Assembly: GCF_014647515.1 (NCBI RefSeq)
Contig: NZ_BMPI01000046.1
Span: forward strand, 41,387 to 96,296
Source of the DNA: Dactylosporangium sucinum
Lineage (GTDB): Bacteria; Actinomycetota; Actinomycetes; Mycobacteriales; Micromonosporaceae
Length of the DNA: 54,910 nt
Direction: 5' to 3'
Below the pieces are notes generated by a model that was not told the origin of the DNA, did not search any database, and worked only from the letters and a program-made list of their open reading frames with translations. Positions 1 through 9,300 of this stretch are shown one piece after another. Position numbers and translations under genes: made by a program. Positions within the stretch are counted from its first letter, which is position 1, and every line of letters begins with the position of its first letter.

Positions 1-2
1 AC

Positions 3-749
3 GCCACCGGGAGCCGGCGGCACGACGCCGCTGCCGCGGCCGTGGGCCGCCACCTTGCCGCCGGCACCCGCTGCGTCGCGCACACCGGCACGGCGGGCGA
101 GGACCTGTTGCTCATCGAGGTCCCGGCCGCCGGCGAGGCGTGGGAGGCGGACTTCCGGGCGCGGCTCGCCACGGCGTTCGACGAACTCGTGCGGGGGTAC
201 GGGGTCGTCCACGCGGTCGCCTCCGAACCGTGCCGGGCGCTGGCCGACCTGCCGGCGCGGGCGGAACGGGCGCGCGAGGTCGCGGCCCTGCTCGGGCACG
301 CCGGTGCAGGCCGCCGGCTGGCCTTCGCCCGCGACTTCGAGCTCGTCCGGCTGGTCAACCAGCGCGACGGCCTGGCCGGGGCACACCGGCAGGCAAACGA
401 CCTGCTGGCCCCGCTCGTGGCGCACGACGCGGCGACCGGTGGCAGTCTCGTCGAGACGATCGCGGCGTACATCGACTGCCACGCCCGCATCCGCTCCACC
501 GCCGTGGCGCTCGACGTCCACGAGAACACGGTCCGGTACCGGCTCAACCGCATCCGCGAGCTGTCCGCGATCGATCCGGAGCGCGTGGACTCGCTGTTCG
601 GCGCCTGCCTGGCGATCCAGGTGCTGCGCCTGTTCGGCGGACCCGCCGGATTGTCGGGATCCCCAAACGCCGGCACCGACCAGCCCGAGACGAAGGAGCA
701 CGAGCCGATGTTCGACGAGCCCGCACCGCATCCGGGGAGCGCCGCATGA
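3..749 (+). CDS. PucR-family transcriptional regulator, C-terminal part
   Basis: The reading frame is open to the left edge (first full codon at base 3), so the start is missing. The last ~60 residues form the PucR/CdaR-type helix-turn-helix, recognisable by the ENTVRYRLNRI motif followed by a short hydrophobic tail. The preceding ~150 residues fit the GGDEF-like middle segment of this family. Such proteins are cytoplasmic DNA-binding activators or repressors, often of neighbouring catabolic genes. The stop codon overlaps the start of the enoyl-CoA hydratase gene by four bases (ATGA), so the two are probably co-transcribed and the regulator may control the acyl-CoA genes. The ligand cannot be told from this part. 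Confidence 0.85.
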   Translation, partial: ATGSRRHDAAAAAVGRHLAAGTRCVAHTGTAGEDLLLIEVPAAGEAWEADFRARLATAFDELVRGYGVVHAVASEPCRALADLPARAERAREVAALLGHAGAGRRLAFARDFELVRLVNQRDGLAGAHRQANDLLAPLVAHDAATGGSLVETIAAYIDCHARIRSTAVALDVHENTVRYRLNRIRELSAIDPERVDSLFGACLAIQVLRLFGGPAGLSGSPNAGTDQPETKEHEPMFDEPAPHPGSAA

Positions 750-1498
750 CGACCGCCGTGCTCACCGAGATCCGCGGCCGGATCCTGTTCATCACGCTCA
801 ACCGGCCCGAGGCCATGAACGCCATCGACAGCGCCCTCGGCGAAGGGCTGCTCGCCGCCGGGCGGCTGCTGGACTCCCGCGACGACCTGACCGTCGGCGT
901 GGTGAGCGGGGCCGGCCGCGGTTTCTGCGCGGGCATGGACCTCAAGGCGTTCACCCGTGCGGGCGACCCGCGCGGCATCGAGGAGTTCTTCCAGCTGGGC
1001 ACGCAGAAGCCGCTGATCGCCGCCATCGAGGGATTCGCGGTGGCCGGCGGCCTGGAGATCGCCCTTACCTGCGACCTGCTGGTCGCCGCGCGCGGCGCGA
1101 AGCTCGGCATCCCCGAGGTGAAGGTCGGGCTGTTCGCCGGCGGCGGAGGGCTGCTGCGGCTGCCCCGCCGGCTGCCGTACGCGATGGCGATGGAGTTGGC
1201 GCTCACCGGCGACCTGATTCCGGCCGAGCGCGTCTGGGAGCACGGCCTCCTGGCGCGGCTGACGGAGCCGGGCGGCGCGCTGGCCGAGGCGACCTCGCTG
1301 GCCGAGCGGATCGCGGCGAACGCGCCGCTGGGCGTGCGCTGGTCCAAGCATCTGATCCGCGAGATGCAGGGCCGCACCGAGCAGGAGTTCTTCGAGCACC
1401 AGACGCCGCTGCTGCGTGCGGTGCTGGACTCCGCCGACGGCCGGGAGGGCGCGCTGGCCTTCGCCGAGAAGCGGACTGCGCAGTGGACGGGGCGGTAG
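746..1498 (+). CDS. Enoyl-CoA hydratase (crotonase family)
   Basis: This is a 250-residue crotonase-fold protein of usual length, hydrating 2-enoyl-CoA esters in beta-oxidation-type pathways in the cytosol. The oxyanion-hole segments are visible (GRGFCAGMD near residue 62 and FAVAGGLEIA near 101). Both catalytic glutamates of classical hydratases are kept: Glu104 in GGLEIAL and Glu124 in GIPEVKVG. The start is the ATG overlapping the PucR stop; a longer in-frame extension upstream only shadows the regulator. It ends 23 bases from the convergent SDR gene. The exact acyl chain is not predictable. Confidence 0.88.
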   Translation: MTTAVLTEIRGRILFITLNRPEAMNAIDSALGEGLLAAGRLLDSRDDLTVGVVSGAGRGFCAGMDLKAFTRAGDPRGIEEFFQLGTQKPLIAAIEGFAVAGGLEIALTCDLLVAARGAKLGIPEVKVGLFAGGGGLLRLPRRLPYAMAMELALTGDLIPAERVWEHGLLARLTEPGGALAEATSLAERIAANAPLGVRWSKHLIREMQGRTEQEFFEHQTPLLRAVLDSADGREGALAFAEKRTAQWTGR

Positions 1499-1521
1499 CG
1501 CCCCGCACCCGGCCTCCCCGC

Positions 1522-2277
1522 TCAGGACTGCAGGCTGCCGCCGTCGACGTTGATCGCCTGGCCGGTGATCGACGCCGCCGGGTCGCCGCACAGGAACGTG
1601 ACCAGTGCGGCGACCTCCGCCGGCGTCACCATCCTGCCCAGCGGCTGCCCGCGCAGGAAGCGCCGCAGTGCCTCGTCCTCGCCGTAGCCGTTGGCCCTGG
1701 CCACGCTGCGTGCCTCGGCGCGGACCATCTCCGTGTCGGTCCAGCCGGGCACGACCACGTTGGCGGTGACGCCCTTGGTGGCCAGTTCCAGGGCGAGCAC
1801 CCGGGTCAGGCCGAGCAGCGCGTGCTTGCTGGCGGCGTAGGCGCCGGCGAAGCGGCCGCCCATCCGGGAGTACAGCGACCCGATCGTGACGACGCGCCCC
1901 CACCCGGCGTCGACCATGGCGGGCACGCAGCCCTGCGCGAGCCGCAGCGCCGAGGTCACGTTCACCCGCATCACGGCGTCCCAGTCGTCCAGCGCGATGT
2001 CGGTCACCCGCGCCGGACGCGTGATCCCTGCACAGTGCACGAGGATCTCCACCGGCCCGCCCAGGGCCTCGGCCGCCCGCGCGGGCAGCGCCGCGACCGC
2101 GGACAGGTCGTCCATGTCGCACGGGACGCCGATCACGCCGTCCTCAGCGGTCGCGGCGACCGTGCGGGCGGAGCCGGCGACGGTGTGACCCGCCGCGGCG
2201 AGGGCCACCGCGACGGCCTGGCCGATGCCGCGGCTGGCGCCCGTGACGAGGGCCCGACGGCCCGGTCCGGCGCTCAT
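1522..2277 (-). CDS. SDR-family NAD(P)-dependent oxidoreductase (FabG-like)
   Basis: This is a 251-residue classical short-chain dehydrogenase. The cofactor motif TGASRGIG is near residue 13, an HCAGI segment replaces the usual NAG, the catalytic serine is in TIGSLYSR and the Tyr/Lys pair is in YAASK. The C-terminus has the usual GQAINVDGG tail. A likely role is oxidation of a 3-hydroxyacyl-CoA or related alcohol made by the neighbouring hydratases, which is inference from context. Its ATG overlaps the stop of the upstream crotonase gene (ATGA), so it is the second gene of a two-gene leftward operon. Confidence 0.88.
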   Translation of the reverse strand: MSAGPGRRALVTGASRGIGQAVAVALAAAGHTVAGSARTVAATAEDGVIGVPCDMDDLSAVAALPARAAEALGGPVEILVHCAGITRPARVTDIALDDWDAVMRVNVTSALRLAQGCVPAMVDAGWGRVVTIGSLYSRMGGRFAGAYAASKHALLGLTRVLALELATKGVTANVVVPGWTDTEMVRAEARSVARANGYGEDEALRRFLRGQPLGRMVTPAEVAALVTFLCGDPAASITGQAINVDGGSLQS

Positions 2278-3083
2278 CGGCCCGCGAACTTCGGTGACCG
2301 TTTCGCGGTGAAGGCGGCGGTACCTTCGAGGAAGTCGGCGCTGCGCACCAGGCCGCCCTGCAGGGTCGCCTCCGTCTCCAGCGCAGCGGCGAGACCGCCC
2401 AGCGTGCTGCGGTTGATCGCTTCCTTGGTCGCCGCGAACGCGCGGGTCGGACCGGTGGCCAGCCGCAGCGCCAGTTCCTCCGCGGTGGCGCGCAGGTCGG
2501 CGTCCGGGATCACCCGGTCGGCCAGCCCCCAGCCGAGCGCCTCGCGCGCGGGCAGGCGCTCGGCCAGCAGCGCGAGGACGAAAGCCCGGCCGAGGCCGAC
2601 CCGCGCCGGCACGAGGAGGCTCGCGCCGCCGTCGGGCGTCAGCCCGATGTTGGCGAAGGCCAGGAGGAAGTACGCGGACTCGGCGGCCAGCACGAGATCG
2701 CAGGCCAGCGCCAGTGAGCAGCCGAGCCCGGCGGCCGCCCCGTTGACCGCGGCGATCACCGGCTTGGCCATCCGGCGCAACGCCAGGATCGTCGGCGTGG
2801 TGATCTCCCGCAGCTCCGTCTCGACGACGTCGCGGGCCGCCTCGTCGCCGAACTGCGTCCTGACGTCGGCACCGGCACTGAACGCACGGCCGGCACCGGT
2901 GATCAGCACGCTGCGCACCGAGGTGTCGTCGCCGAGTCGCTGCAGCAGGTCCCGGAAGGCCTTCGCGGTCGGCGTGTCGAACGCGTTGAGCGAGCCGGGC
3001 CGGCGCAACTCGATCCGCACGGCGCCACCGGCCCGCGCCACTGCGAGGGAGGGCACGTACTCCTCGTCGATCCAGACCGTCAT
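2274..3083 (-). CDS. Enoyl-CoA hydratase/isomerase, PaaG-like active site
   Basis: This is a 269-residue crotonase-fold protein. Unlike the first hydratase it lacks both classical glutamates: the GGGCELA position reads GLGCSLA and the QPE position is non-acidic. It keeps the IGLTPDGG motif, whose aspartate is the key acid in PaaG-type ring-opening and enoyl-CoA isomerases. Isomerase chemistry is therefore more likely than simple hydration, an inference from residues. The start is the ATG at 3083; an upstream in-frame TTG/GTG extension has no support. There is no Shine-Dalgarno, but a TATGGT box ends exactly six bases before the ATG. It is the first gene of the operon with the SDR. Confidence 0.85.
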   Translation of the reverse strand: MTVWIDEEYVPSLAVARAGGAVRIELRRPGSLNAFDTPTAKAFRDLLQRLGDDTSVRSVLITGAGRAFSAGADVRTQFGDEAARDVVETELREITTPTILALRRMAKPVIAAVNGAAAGLGCSLALACDLVLAAESAYFLLAFANIGLTPDGGASLLVPARVGLGRAFVLALLAERLPAREALGWGLADRVIPDADLRATAEELALRLATGPTRAFAATKEAINRSTLGGLAAALETEATLQGGLVRSADFLEGTAAFTAKRSPKFAGR

Positions 3084-3089
3084 GTCCGC

Positions 3090-3095
3090 ACCATA
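3090..3095 (-). promoter_or_regulatory. Leaderless-type -10 box (TATGGT)
   Basis: TANNNT hexamer on the minus strand, six bases before the ATG at 3083. Transcription would begin at or next to the start codon. No ribosome-binding site is present. Confidence 0.5.
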
Positions 3096-3243
3096 GGCGC
3101 GCGTGGCGCCGGCGCGGGTGCGGCCCGGCGGCGGGCCTGGAGAAACCTCCAACCATGATCACCGCGATCATGGCCGTCGGCGGCCACGGCTGCTCTACTC
3201 GACGGCGACCGCCCTGGGCGACCCGGCATCGAGGATGGAGCCG

Positions 3244-4263
3244 ATGGAGTTCGACACGAGCGCGACGGCCGGCCTGGCCGCTTGGTGCGCCGGCAACGGC
3301 GTCGCACTGGACGGCCCGCCACGGCTGACCCTCATCGCCGGCGGCCGGTCCAACCTCACGTACCGCGTCGCGGACGGCACCGGCGACCGCTACGTACTGC
3401 GCCGCCCGCCGACCGGCGGGGTGCTGCAGAGCGCCCACGACGTCGGCCGGGAGTACCGCATCATCACCGGCCTCGCGACGACGGACGTCCCGGTGCCCGT
3501 CGCGCACGGCCTGTGCACCGACGAGACGGTGCTGGGCGCGCCGTTCTACGTGATGAGCATGGTGCCGGGCACGGTCCTCGCCGGCGACGAGGACGGCGCC
3601 GGCTATCCGGTGCACGCGCGCCGGGAAGCCTCGACCGACCTGGTCCGTGTGCTGGCCGCCGTCCACCGAGTCGAGGTCGATGCCGTGGGCCTGGGTGACC
3701 TCGGCCGGCGCGACAACTACGGCGCGCGTCAGCTGCGCCGCTGGCTGCGGCAGTTCCGTCTGACGACCCGCCGCCGGCTCCCGCTCGTCGAGGAGCTGCA
3801 CGACCAGCTTGAGCGGACCATCCCGCCGCAGCGGTTCACCGGCCTGGTCCACGGCGACTTCCGCCCGGGCAACGTGCTGCTCAGTCCGGAAGGCCGGATC
3901 AACGCGGTCCTCGACTGGGAGCTGGCCACCCTCGGCGACACCCTGGCCGACCTCGGCTGGCTGGTCGCCACCTGGCGGCAGCCGGGCGAGGCGGAGTTGT
4001 TGGAGTCGCCGACGGCCCATCCGGGATTCGCGTTGCGCGAGGAGCTGGTGGCGGCATATCAGGCCGGCACCGGTCGGGACGTCTCCGACCTGCCGTGGTA
4101 CCAGGCGTTCGCGCTGTGGCGGCTCGCCTGCATCTTCGAGGGCATCTTCGTGCGCTACAGCGCGGGCGTCATGGGCGACGACGGCGTCGACCCCGCGGCC
4201 GAGGGCGAGCGCGTGGTGCGCTTCGCGGAGGCGGCGCGCGACGCTTTCGCCCGACTGGGCTGA
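3244..4263 (+). CDS. APH-family phosphotransferase (ACAD10/11 N-domain-like)
   Basis: This is a 339-residue aminoglycoside-phosphotransferase-fold kinase. The catalytic loop HGDFRPGN is at about residues 203-210 and the metal-binding VLDWE at 221-225, with the fold's N-lobe glycine segment (GGRSNLTY) near residue 35. Close relatives lie beside acyl-CoA dehydrogenases and resemble the kinase domain of ACAD10/11, which phosphorylates 4-hydroxyacyl-CoAs; a role in hydroxyacyl-CoA breakdown is thus plausible. ATG 3244 is chosen because a GAGG lies nine bases upstream; ATG 3235 is an alternative adding three residues. It is convergent with the next crotonase, 15 bases away. Confidence 0.82.
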   Translation: MEFDTSATAGLAAWCAGNGVALDGPPRLTLIAGGRSNLTYRVADGTGDRYVLRRPPTGGVLQSAHDVGREYRIITGLATTDVPVPVAHGLCTDETVLGAPFYVMSMVPGTVLAGDEDGAGYPVHARREASTDLVRVLAAVHRVEVDAVGLGDLGRRDNYGARQLRRWLRQFRLTTRRRLPLVEELHDQLERTIPPQRFTGLVHGDFRPGNVLLSPEGRINAVLDWELATLGDTLADLGWLVATWRQPGEAELLESPTAHPGFALREELVAAYQAGTGRDVSDLPWYQAFALWRLACIFEGIFVRYSAGVMGDDGVDPAAEGERVVRFAEAARDAFARLG

Positions 4264-4278
4264 GCCTGCCGGCGCAGC

Positions 4279-5073
4279 CTAGCGCCGGTGGTACAGCGGG
4301 GCGCGCTTCTCCAGGAAGGCCCGCGCCGCTTCCGCCTGATCCTCGGTCATCGCGGCGACCATCTGCTGCCGGTTCTCGAACTCGACCGCGGCGCGGAAGC
4401 CCGGTGTCTCCACGGCGATCCACATGCCCACCTTGGTCAGCTCGACCGAGGCCGGCGGGTTACGCATGATCTCCGTCGCGGTCTGCCGGGCCGCCTCGAG
4501 CAGCCGCTGCGGGGCGACGACCCGGGCCAGCAGCCCGCCCGACAGGGCCTCGGGCGCGTCGAACCGGCGCCCGGTGAGCATGAGCTCGTGCGCGCGGCCG
4601 GCGCCCATCAACCGGGGCAGCAGCCAGGAGACGCCGATGTCGCAGGCCGAGTAGCCGGCGCGGATGAACGACACCGCGAACACCGCCCCGTCCGCGGCGA
4701 TCCGCACGTCGCTGGCGCAGACCAGGGCGAGGCCGCCGCCGGCCGCCGCGCCGTTGACCGCGGCGATCACCGGCTGCGGCAGCTCGTGCAGCCGGTGGGC
4801 GAGCTCGGCGATCTCCCGCTGGCGTTCGAACACCCGCAGCATCTGCCCGTCGATGTCCGCACCGTAGCCGTTGAGGTCGAGCCCGGCGCAGAAGGCCCGG
4901 CCGCTGCCGGTCAGGATGACGACCCGGCAGCGCCGGTCGCGGCGGATGTCGTCGAGCGCCGCGGTGAGCCCGGCGACGAGCGGCTCGTTCAGCGTGTTCA
5001 GCGACTGCGGGCGGTTGAGGGTGACGGTCGTGATGCCGTCATCACCGGCTTCGACCAGAACCTCAGGCTGCAC
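4279..5073 (-). CDS. Enoyl-CoA hydratase/isomerase family protein
   Basis: This is a 264-residue crotonase-fold protein with oxyanion-hole segments GRAFCAGLD and NGAAAGGGLA. The first classical glutamate is replaced (GGGLALVCASD). The second region reads SACDIGVSW, so an aspartate may serve, as in isomerase-type members. The GTG start at 5073 is chosen because GGAAGGAG lies seven bases upstream; a longer TTG start at 5091 would swallow that site. It is transcribed divergently from the racemase-like gene across 47 bases holding a candidate operator. The three crotonases in this 5 kb differ in active-site residues, so they probably do different steps. Confidence 0.85.
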   Translation of the reverse strand: MQPEVLVEAGDDGITTVTLNRPQSLNTLNEPLVAGLTAALDDIRRDRRCRVVILTGSGRAFCAGLDLNGYGADIDGQMLRVFERQREIAELAHRLHELPQPVIAAVNGAAAGGGLALVCASDVRIAADGAVFAVSFIRAGYSACDIGVSWLLPRLMGAGRAHELMLTGRRFDAPEALSGGLLARVVAPQRLLEAARQTATEIMRNPPASVELTKVGMWIAVETPGFRAAVEFENRQQMVAAMTEDQAEAARAFLEKRAPLYHRR

Positions 5074-5092
5074 CGGCGTTCTCCTTCCCAAC

Positions 5093-5110
5093 TTAGCGAG
5101 CGATAACTAA
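5093..5110. promoter_or_regulatory. Candidate operator between divergent acyl-CoA genes
   Basis: An 18-bp imperfect dyad with outer arms TTAG (5093-5096) and CTAA (5107-5110), six of nine pairs matching. It is AT-rich against its surroundings and overlaps the -10 box (TAATGT, 5108-5113) of the rightward gene. The size and style suit a TetR- or MarR-type repressor; the regulator is unknown. Confidence 0.35.
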
Positions 5111-5120
5111 TGTAGCAGTC

Positions 5121-6203
5121 GTGACCAACGGAGCGCTGGCCGGACTGCGTGTGCTGGAGCTGGCAGGTATCGGTCCGGCCCCGCACGCGGCGATGCTGCT
5201 GGGCGACATGGGCGCGGCGGTGCTGCGGGTCGAGCGGCCGGGCGCGCCGGCCGAGCAGCTCCCGAGCCACGTCCTGCGCAACCGGACCATCGTCGAGGCC
5301 GACCTCAAGCGCGATCTCGACCGCGTGCTGGACCTCGCGGCGTGCGCCGACGTGCTGATCGAGGGTTTTCGGCCCGGCGTGGCCGAGCGGCTCGGGATCG
5401 GGCCGGAGGAGTGCCTGCGCCGCAATGCGCGTCTGGTGTACGGGCGGATGACCGGATGGGGACAGGAGGGGCCGCGCGCCGGCACTGCGGGCCACGATCT
5501 GAACTACATCTCGGTCACCGGCGTACTCGACGCGATCGGCCGGCCCGACGCGCCGGTGCCGCCGCTGAACCTCGTGGGCGACTTCGGCGGCGGCTCGCTC
5601 TTCCTCGTGGCCGGTATCCTCGTGGCGCTCGTCGAGCGCGGTCGCTCCGGCCTGGGGCAGGTCGTCGACGCCGCCATGGTCGACGGCGCGAGCGTGCTCG
5701 CCCAGCACATCCTCGAGATGCGGGCGCAGGGTGCGTGGCTCCCGGGCCGTGCCGCCAACCTGCTCGACGGCGGCGCGCCGTTCTACCGGACCTATGCGTG
5801 CGCCGACGGCCGTTTCGTGGCCGTCGGCGCGCTGGAGCCGAAGTTCTACGCGCTGCTGCTGCACGGGCTCGGACTGGTCGGGTCGGCACTGCCGGAGCAG
5901 TACGACCGGGCCGGGTGGCCCGTCCTGGCCGAGCGGTTCGCGAGCGTCTTCCGCAGGCGCACCCGCGACGAGTGGGCCGAAAGCTTCGCGGGCACGGATG
6001 CGTGCGTGACGCCGGTGCTGACGTTCGACGAGGCCGTGCACGAGCCGCACGTGGCCGCGCGCGGTGCGTTGCGGCTCGCGCAGGGCCACGTTGTCGCCGG
6101 ACACGCGCCGCGCTTCGGGCGATCAGATGCCGGCGTCGCGTCCGCCGGCGCGGTCCACACCGATCTGGACACCGCGCTGGCGGCGTGGCGGGCCGGGCCG
6201 TGA
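5121..6203 (+). CDS. CaiB/BaiF-family protein, alpha-methylacyl-CoA racemase-like
   Basis: The 360 residues match the length of mycobacterial alpha-methylacyl-CoA racemase rather than the ~400 of formyl-CoA transferases. The AGHDLNYI segment carries the His/Asp of the racemase active site and NLVGDFGGGS carries the second catalytic aspartate. The C-terminal ACVTPVL segment is typical of racemases. It would interconvert 2R- and 2S-methylacyl-CoA before beta-oxidation of branched chains, which suits a neighbourhood with isobutyryl-CoA mutase. The start is GTG 5121. No Shine-Dalgarno is visible; a TAATGT box ends seven bases before it, so the mRNA is probably leaderless. Confidence 0.85.
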   Translation: MTNGALAGLRVLELAGIGPAPHAAMLLGDMGAAVLRVERPGAPAEQLPSHVLRNRTIVEADLKRDLDRVLDLAACADVLIEGFRPGVAERLGIGPEECLRRNARLVYGRMTGWGQEGPRAGTAGHDLNYISVTGVLDAIGRPDAPVPPLNLVGDFGGGSLFLVAGILVALVERGRSGLGQVVDAAMVDGASVLAQHILEMRAQGAWLPGRAANLLDGGAPFYRTYACADGRFVAVGALEPKFYALLLHGLGLVGSALPEQYDRAGWPVLAERFASVFRRRTRDEWAESFAGTDACVTPVLTFDEAVHEPHVAARGALRLAQGHVVAGHAPRFGRSDAGVASAGAVHTDLDTALAAWRAGP

Positions 6204-6301
6204 CGCGCAGGAGACCAGGTCATTGCCGGCGGGCAGCCGCATCCGCGCCAGGCCTGCCCGACGGGGAGATCTCGTTCACGGTGGCCGTTCGACCGTGATG
6301 C

Positions 6302-6348
6302 TTGGACATCCTAGTATTCCATCGTAAGGTACATGGACGTCCAAGTAT
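6302..6348. promoter_or_regulatory. Tandem operator-like repeats in the icmF promoter
   Basis: Two 16-bp direct repeats, TTGGACATCCTAGTAT (6302-6317) and ATGGACGTCCAAGTAT (6333-6348), lie 31 bp apart, about three helix turns. The second contains a perfect 10-bp palindrome TGGACGTCCA. Between them a TAAGGT box (6325-6330) sits 17 bp after TTGGAC, so the first copy would cover the -35 and the second the transcription start. The arrangement suggests a dimeric repressor binding twice on one face. Confidence 0.55.
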
Positions 6349-6372
6349 CCGGCCCGTGAATCAGGAGTGGGC

Positions 6373-9300
6373 ATGGCTCCCAGCGCACCGTCCGAGTTGC
6401 ACGTTCCCGCCCACCCGGTCCGGTTCGTGACCGCGGCGAGCCTGTTCGACGGGCACGACGCGGCGATCAACGTGATGCGGCGGCTGCTGCAGGCGCAGGG
6501 TGCGGAGGTGATCCACCTCGGGCACGACCGCAGTGTCGACACCGTGGTGCGGGCCGCGCTGGAGGAGGACGTGCAGGGAGTGGCGATCTCCTCCTACCAG
6601 GGCGGGCACGTGGAGTACTTCACCTACCTGGTGGAGCGGCTGGCCGAGTCCGGCGCCGGCCACGTGCGGGTCTTCGGCGGTGGGGGCGGCGTGATCGTGC
6701 CGGAGGAGATCGCGTTGCTGCGTGAGCGTGGCGTCACGATCTTCTCCCCGGAGGACGGCCAGCGGCTCGGTCTGCCCGGCATGATCAACCAGCTGATCCG
6801 GGCCTGCGACGTCGACCTCACCGGCACGGGTCCGGACCTCAAGGCGCTGCTGGCCGGCGATCCGGCCGCGCTGGCCCGGGCGATCACGGTGCTCGAGACG
6901 GGGCAGTCGCCGGAGCTGGCCGCCCCGTTGCGGGCCGCGGCGGCCGGGCGCACCGTGCCGGTCCTGGGCATCACCGGCACGGGCGGATCGGGCAAGTCGT
7001 CGCTGACCGACGAGTTGCTGCGCCGGCTGCGGCTGGACCAGGAGGACAAGCTGCGGGTCGCCGTCCTGGCGATCGACCCGACCCGGCGGCGCGGCGGCGG
7101 TGCGCTGCTGGGCGACCGGATTCGGATGAACGCGCTGGAGACAGGACTGGGCAGCCGCACGTTCTTCCGGTCGCTGGCCACCCGCACCGCCGGCGCGCAG
7201 CTGCCCGAGCGCCTCGACGACATCCTGGTCGCGGTCAAGGCGGCCGGGTTCGACCTGGTGATCGTGGAGACGCCGGGCATCGGCCAGGGCGACGCGGGGA
7301 TCGTGCCGTTCTCCGATGTGGCGCTCTACGTGATGACGCCGGAGTTCGGTGCCGCGTCGCAGCTGGAGAAGATCGACATGCTCGACTTCGCCGACGTCGT
7401 GGCGATCAACAAGTACGAGCGGCGCGGTGCTGAGGACGCCCGCCGCGACGTGGCGAGACAGTTGGTGCGCAACCGGCAGGCGTTCGGCGTCGCATGGCAG
7501 GAGATGCCGGTGTTCGGCACCAGCGCCGCCCGATTCAACGACGACGGCGTCACCGCGCTCTTCCAGCACCTGCGGGACCTGCTGGTGGCCAAAGGGCTGC
7601 CGGCAGGTGCCGGGACGCAGCCTGCCGTCGACGTCCGCGCCTCCTCCGGGCTGACCAGTGTCGTTCCGTCCGCCCGCTCCCGCTATCTGGCCGAGATCTC
7701 CGACGCGGTCCGCGGATACCACCGTGCGACCGACGCGCAGGCCGAGGTGGCGCGCCGGCGCCAGTCGCTGCGCGTGACGGTCGAGCTGCTCGGCGACGAC
7801 CCAGCCGCGGGAGCGGTGCGCGAGCTGGCGGCCGTCACCGACCGCGAGCTGCTGCCGGAGGTGCGTGAGCTGCTCGCGACGTGGCCGGCGCGGGTCGCGC
7901 AGTACTCCGGCGACGAGTACGTCTACCGGGTCCGTGACCGGGAGATCCGCACGCCGTTGACCCGGGAGACCCTGTCCGGCTCGCGGGTCCGCCGGGTGGC
8001 GCTGCCGCGCACCCGCGACGAGGCCGAGCTGCTCATGTTCCTGCGCCGCGAGAACCTGCCCGGGTTCTTCCCGTTCACCGCCGGGGTGTTCCCGTTCAAG
8101 CGGGAGGGCGAAGCCCCGGCGCGGATGTTCGCGGGCGAGGGCGACGCCTTCCGGACCAACCGCCGGTTCAAACTGGTGAGCCGGGGCGGCGAGGCCACCC
8201 GGCTGTCGACGGCGTTCGACTCGGTCACCCTCTACGGGCGCGATCCGGACCCGCGCCCGGACATCTACGGCAAGGTCGGCACCTCAGGTGTCTCGATCGC
8301 CACGCTCGACGACATGAAGGTGCTCTACTCCGGCTTCGATCTGTGTGCTCCGACCACCTCGGTGTCGATGACGATCAACGGCCCGGCCCCGGCGATCCTG
8401 GCCATGTTCCTCAACACCGCCATCGACCAGCGCATCGACGCCTTCCGTGCGGAGCAGGGTCGCGAACCTGACGCGGCGCAGGCCGAGGAGATCCGCGCCT
8501 GGGTGCTGGCCAGCGTCCGCGGTACGGTGCAGGCCGACATCCTCAAGGAGGACCAGGGCCAGAACACCTGCATCTTCTCCACCGAGTTCGCGCTGCGCTG
8601 CATGGGCGACATCCAGCAGTGGTTCATCGACCACCGGGTGCGCAACTTCTACTCGGTGTCCATTTCCGGCTACCACATCGCCGAGGCCGGGGCCAACCCG
8701 ATCAGCCAGCTGGCGTTCACGCTCGCCAACGGCTTCACCTACGTCGAGTCGTACCTGGCCCGCGGGATGGCGATCGACGACTTCGCGCCGAACCTGTCGT
8801 TCTTCTTCTCCAACGGTATGGACGCCGAGTACACGGTGATCGGGCGGGTCGCCCGGCGGATCTGGGCCATCGCGATGCGGGAGAAGTACGGCGCGGGGGA
8901 GCGGTCGCAGAAGTTGAAGTACCACGTGCAGACCTCCGGCCGGTCGCTGCACGCGCAGGAGATGGACTTCAACGACATCCGCACCACCCTGCAGGCGCTG
9001 TGCGCCATCTACGACAACGCCAACAGCCTGCACACCAACGCCTACGACGAGGCCGTCACCACCCCCAGCGAACGCTCAGTCCGCCGGGCCCTGGCCATCC
9101 AGATGATCATCGACAGGGAATGGGGCCTGGCCGGCAACGAGAACCCGCTGCAGGGCTCGTTCGTCATCGACGAGCTGACCGACCTGGTCGAAGAAGCGGT
9201 GCTGGCCGAGTTCGACCGCATCGCCGAGCGCGGCGGGGTCCTCGGCGCCATGGAGACCGGCTACCAGCGCGGCCGCATCCAGGACGAGTCGATGCTGTAC

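Noticed and set aside
55..3096. Very long rightward reading frame of about 1000 codons
   Set aside because: Arginine/proline-rich composition without motifs; it overlaps the PucR end, hydratase, SDR and crotonase genes, which have family signatures.
1522..4020. Long leftward frame joining the SDR with sequence to 4020
   Set aside because: Only the last 251 codons are a protein; the upstream extension is a shadow of the crotonase and kinase genes.
6204..6372. Cobalamin riboswitch in front of icmF
   Set aside because: The gap is too short and lacks a B12-box; it is explained by the operator repeats and promoter.
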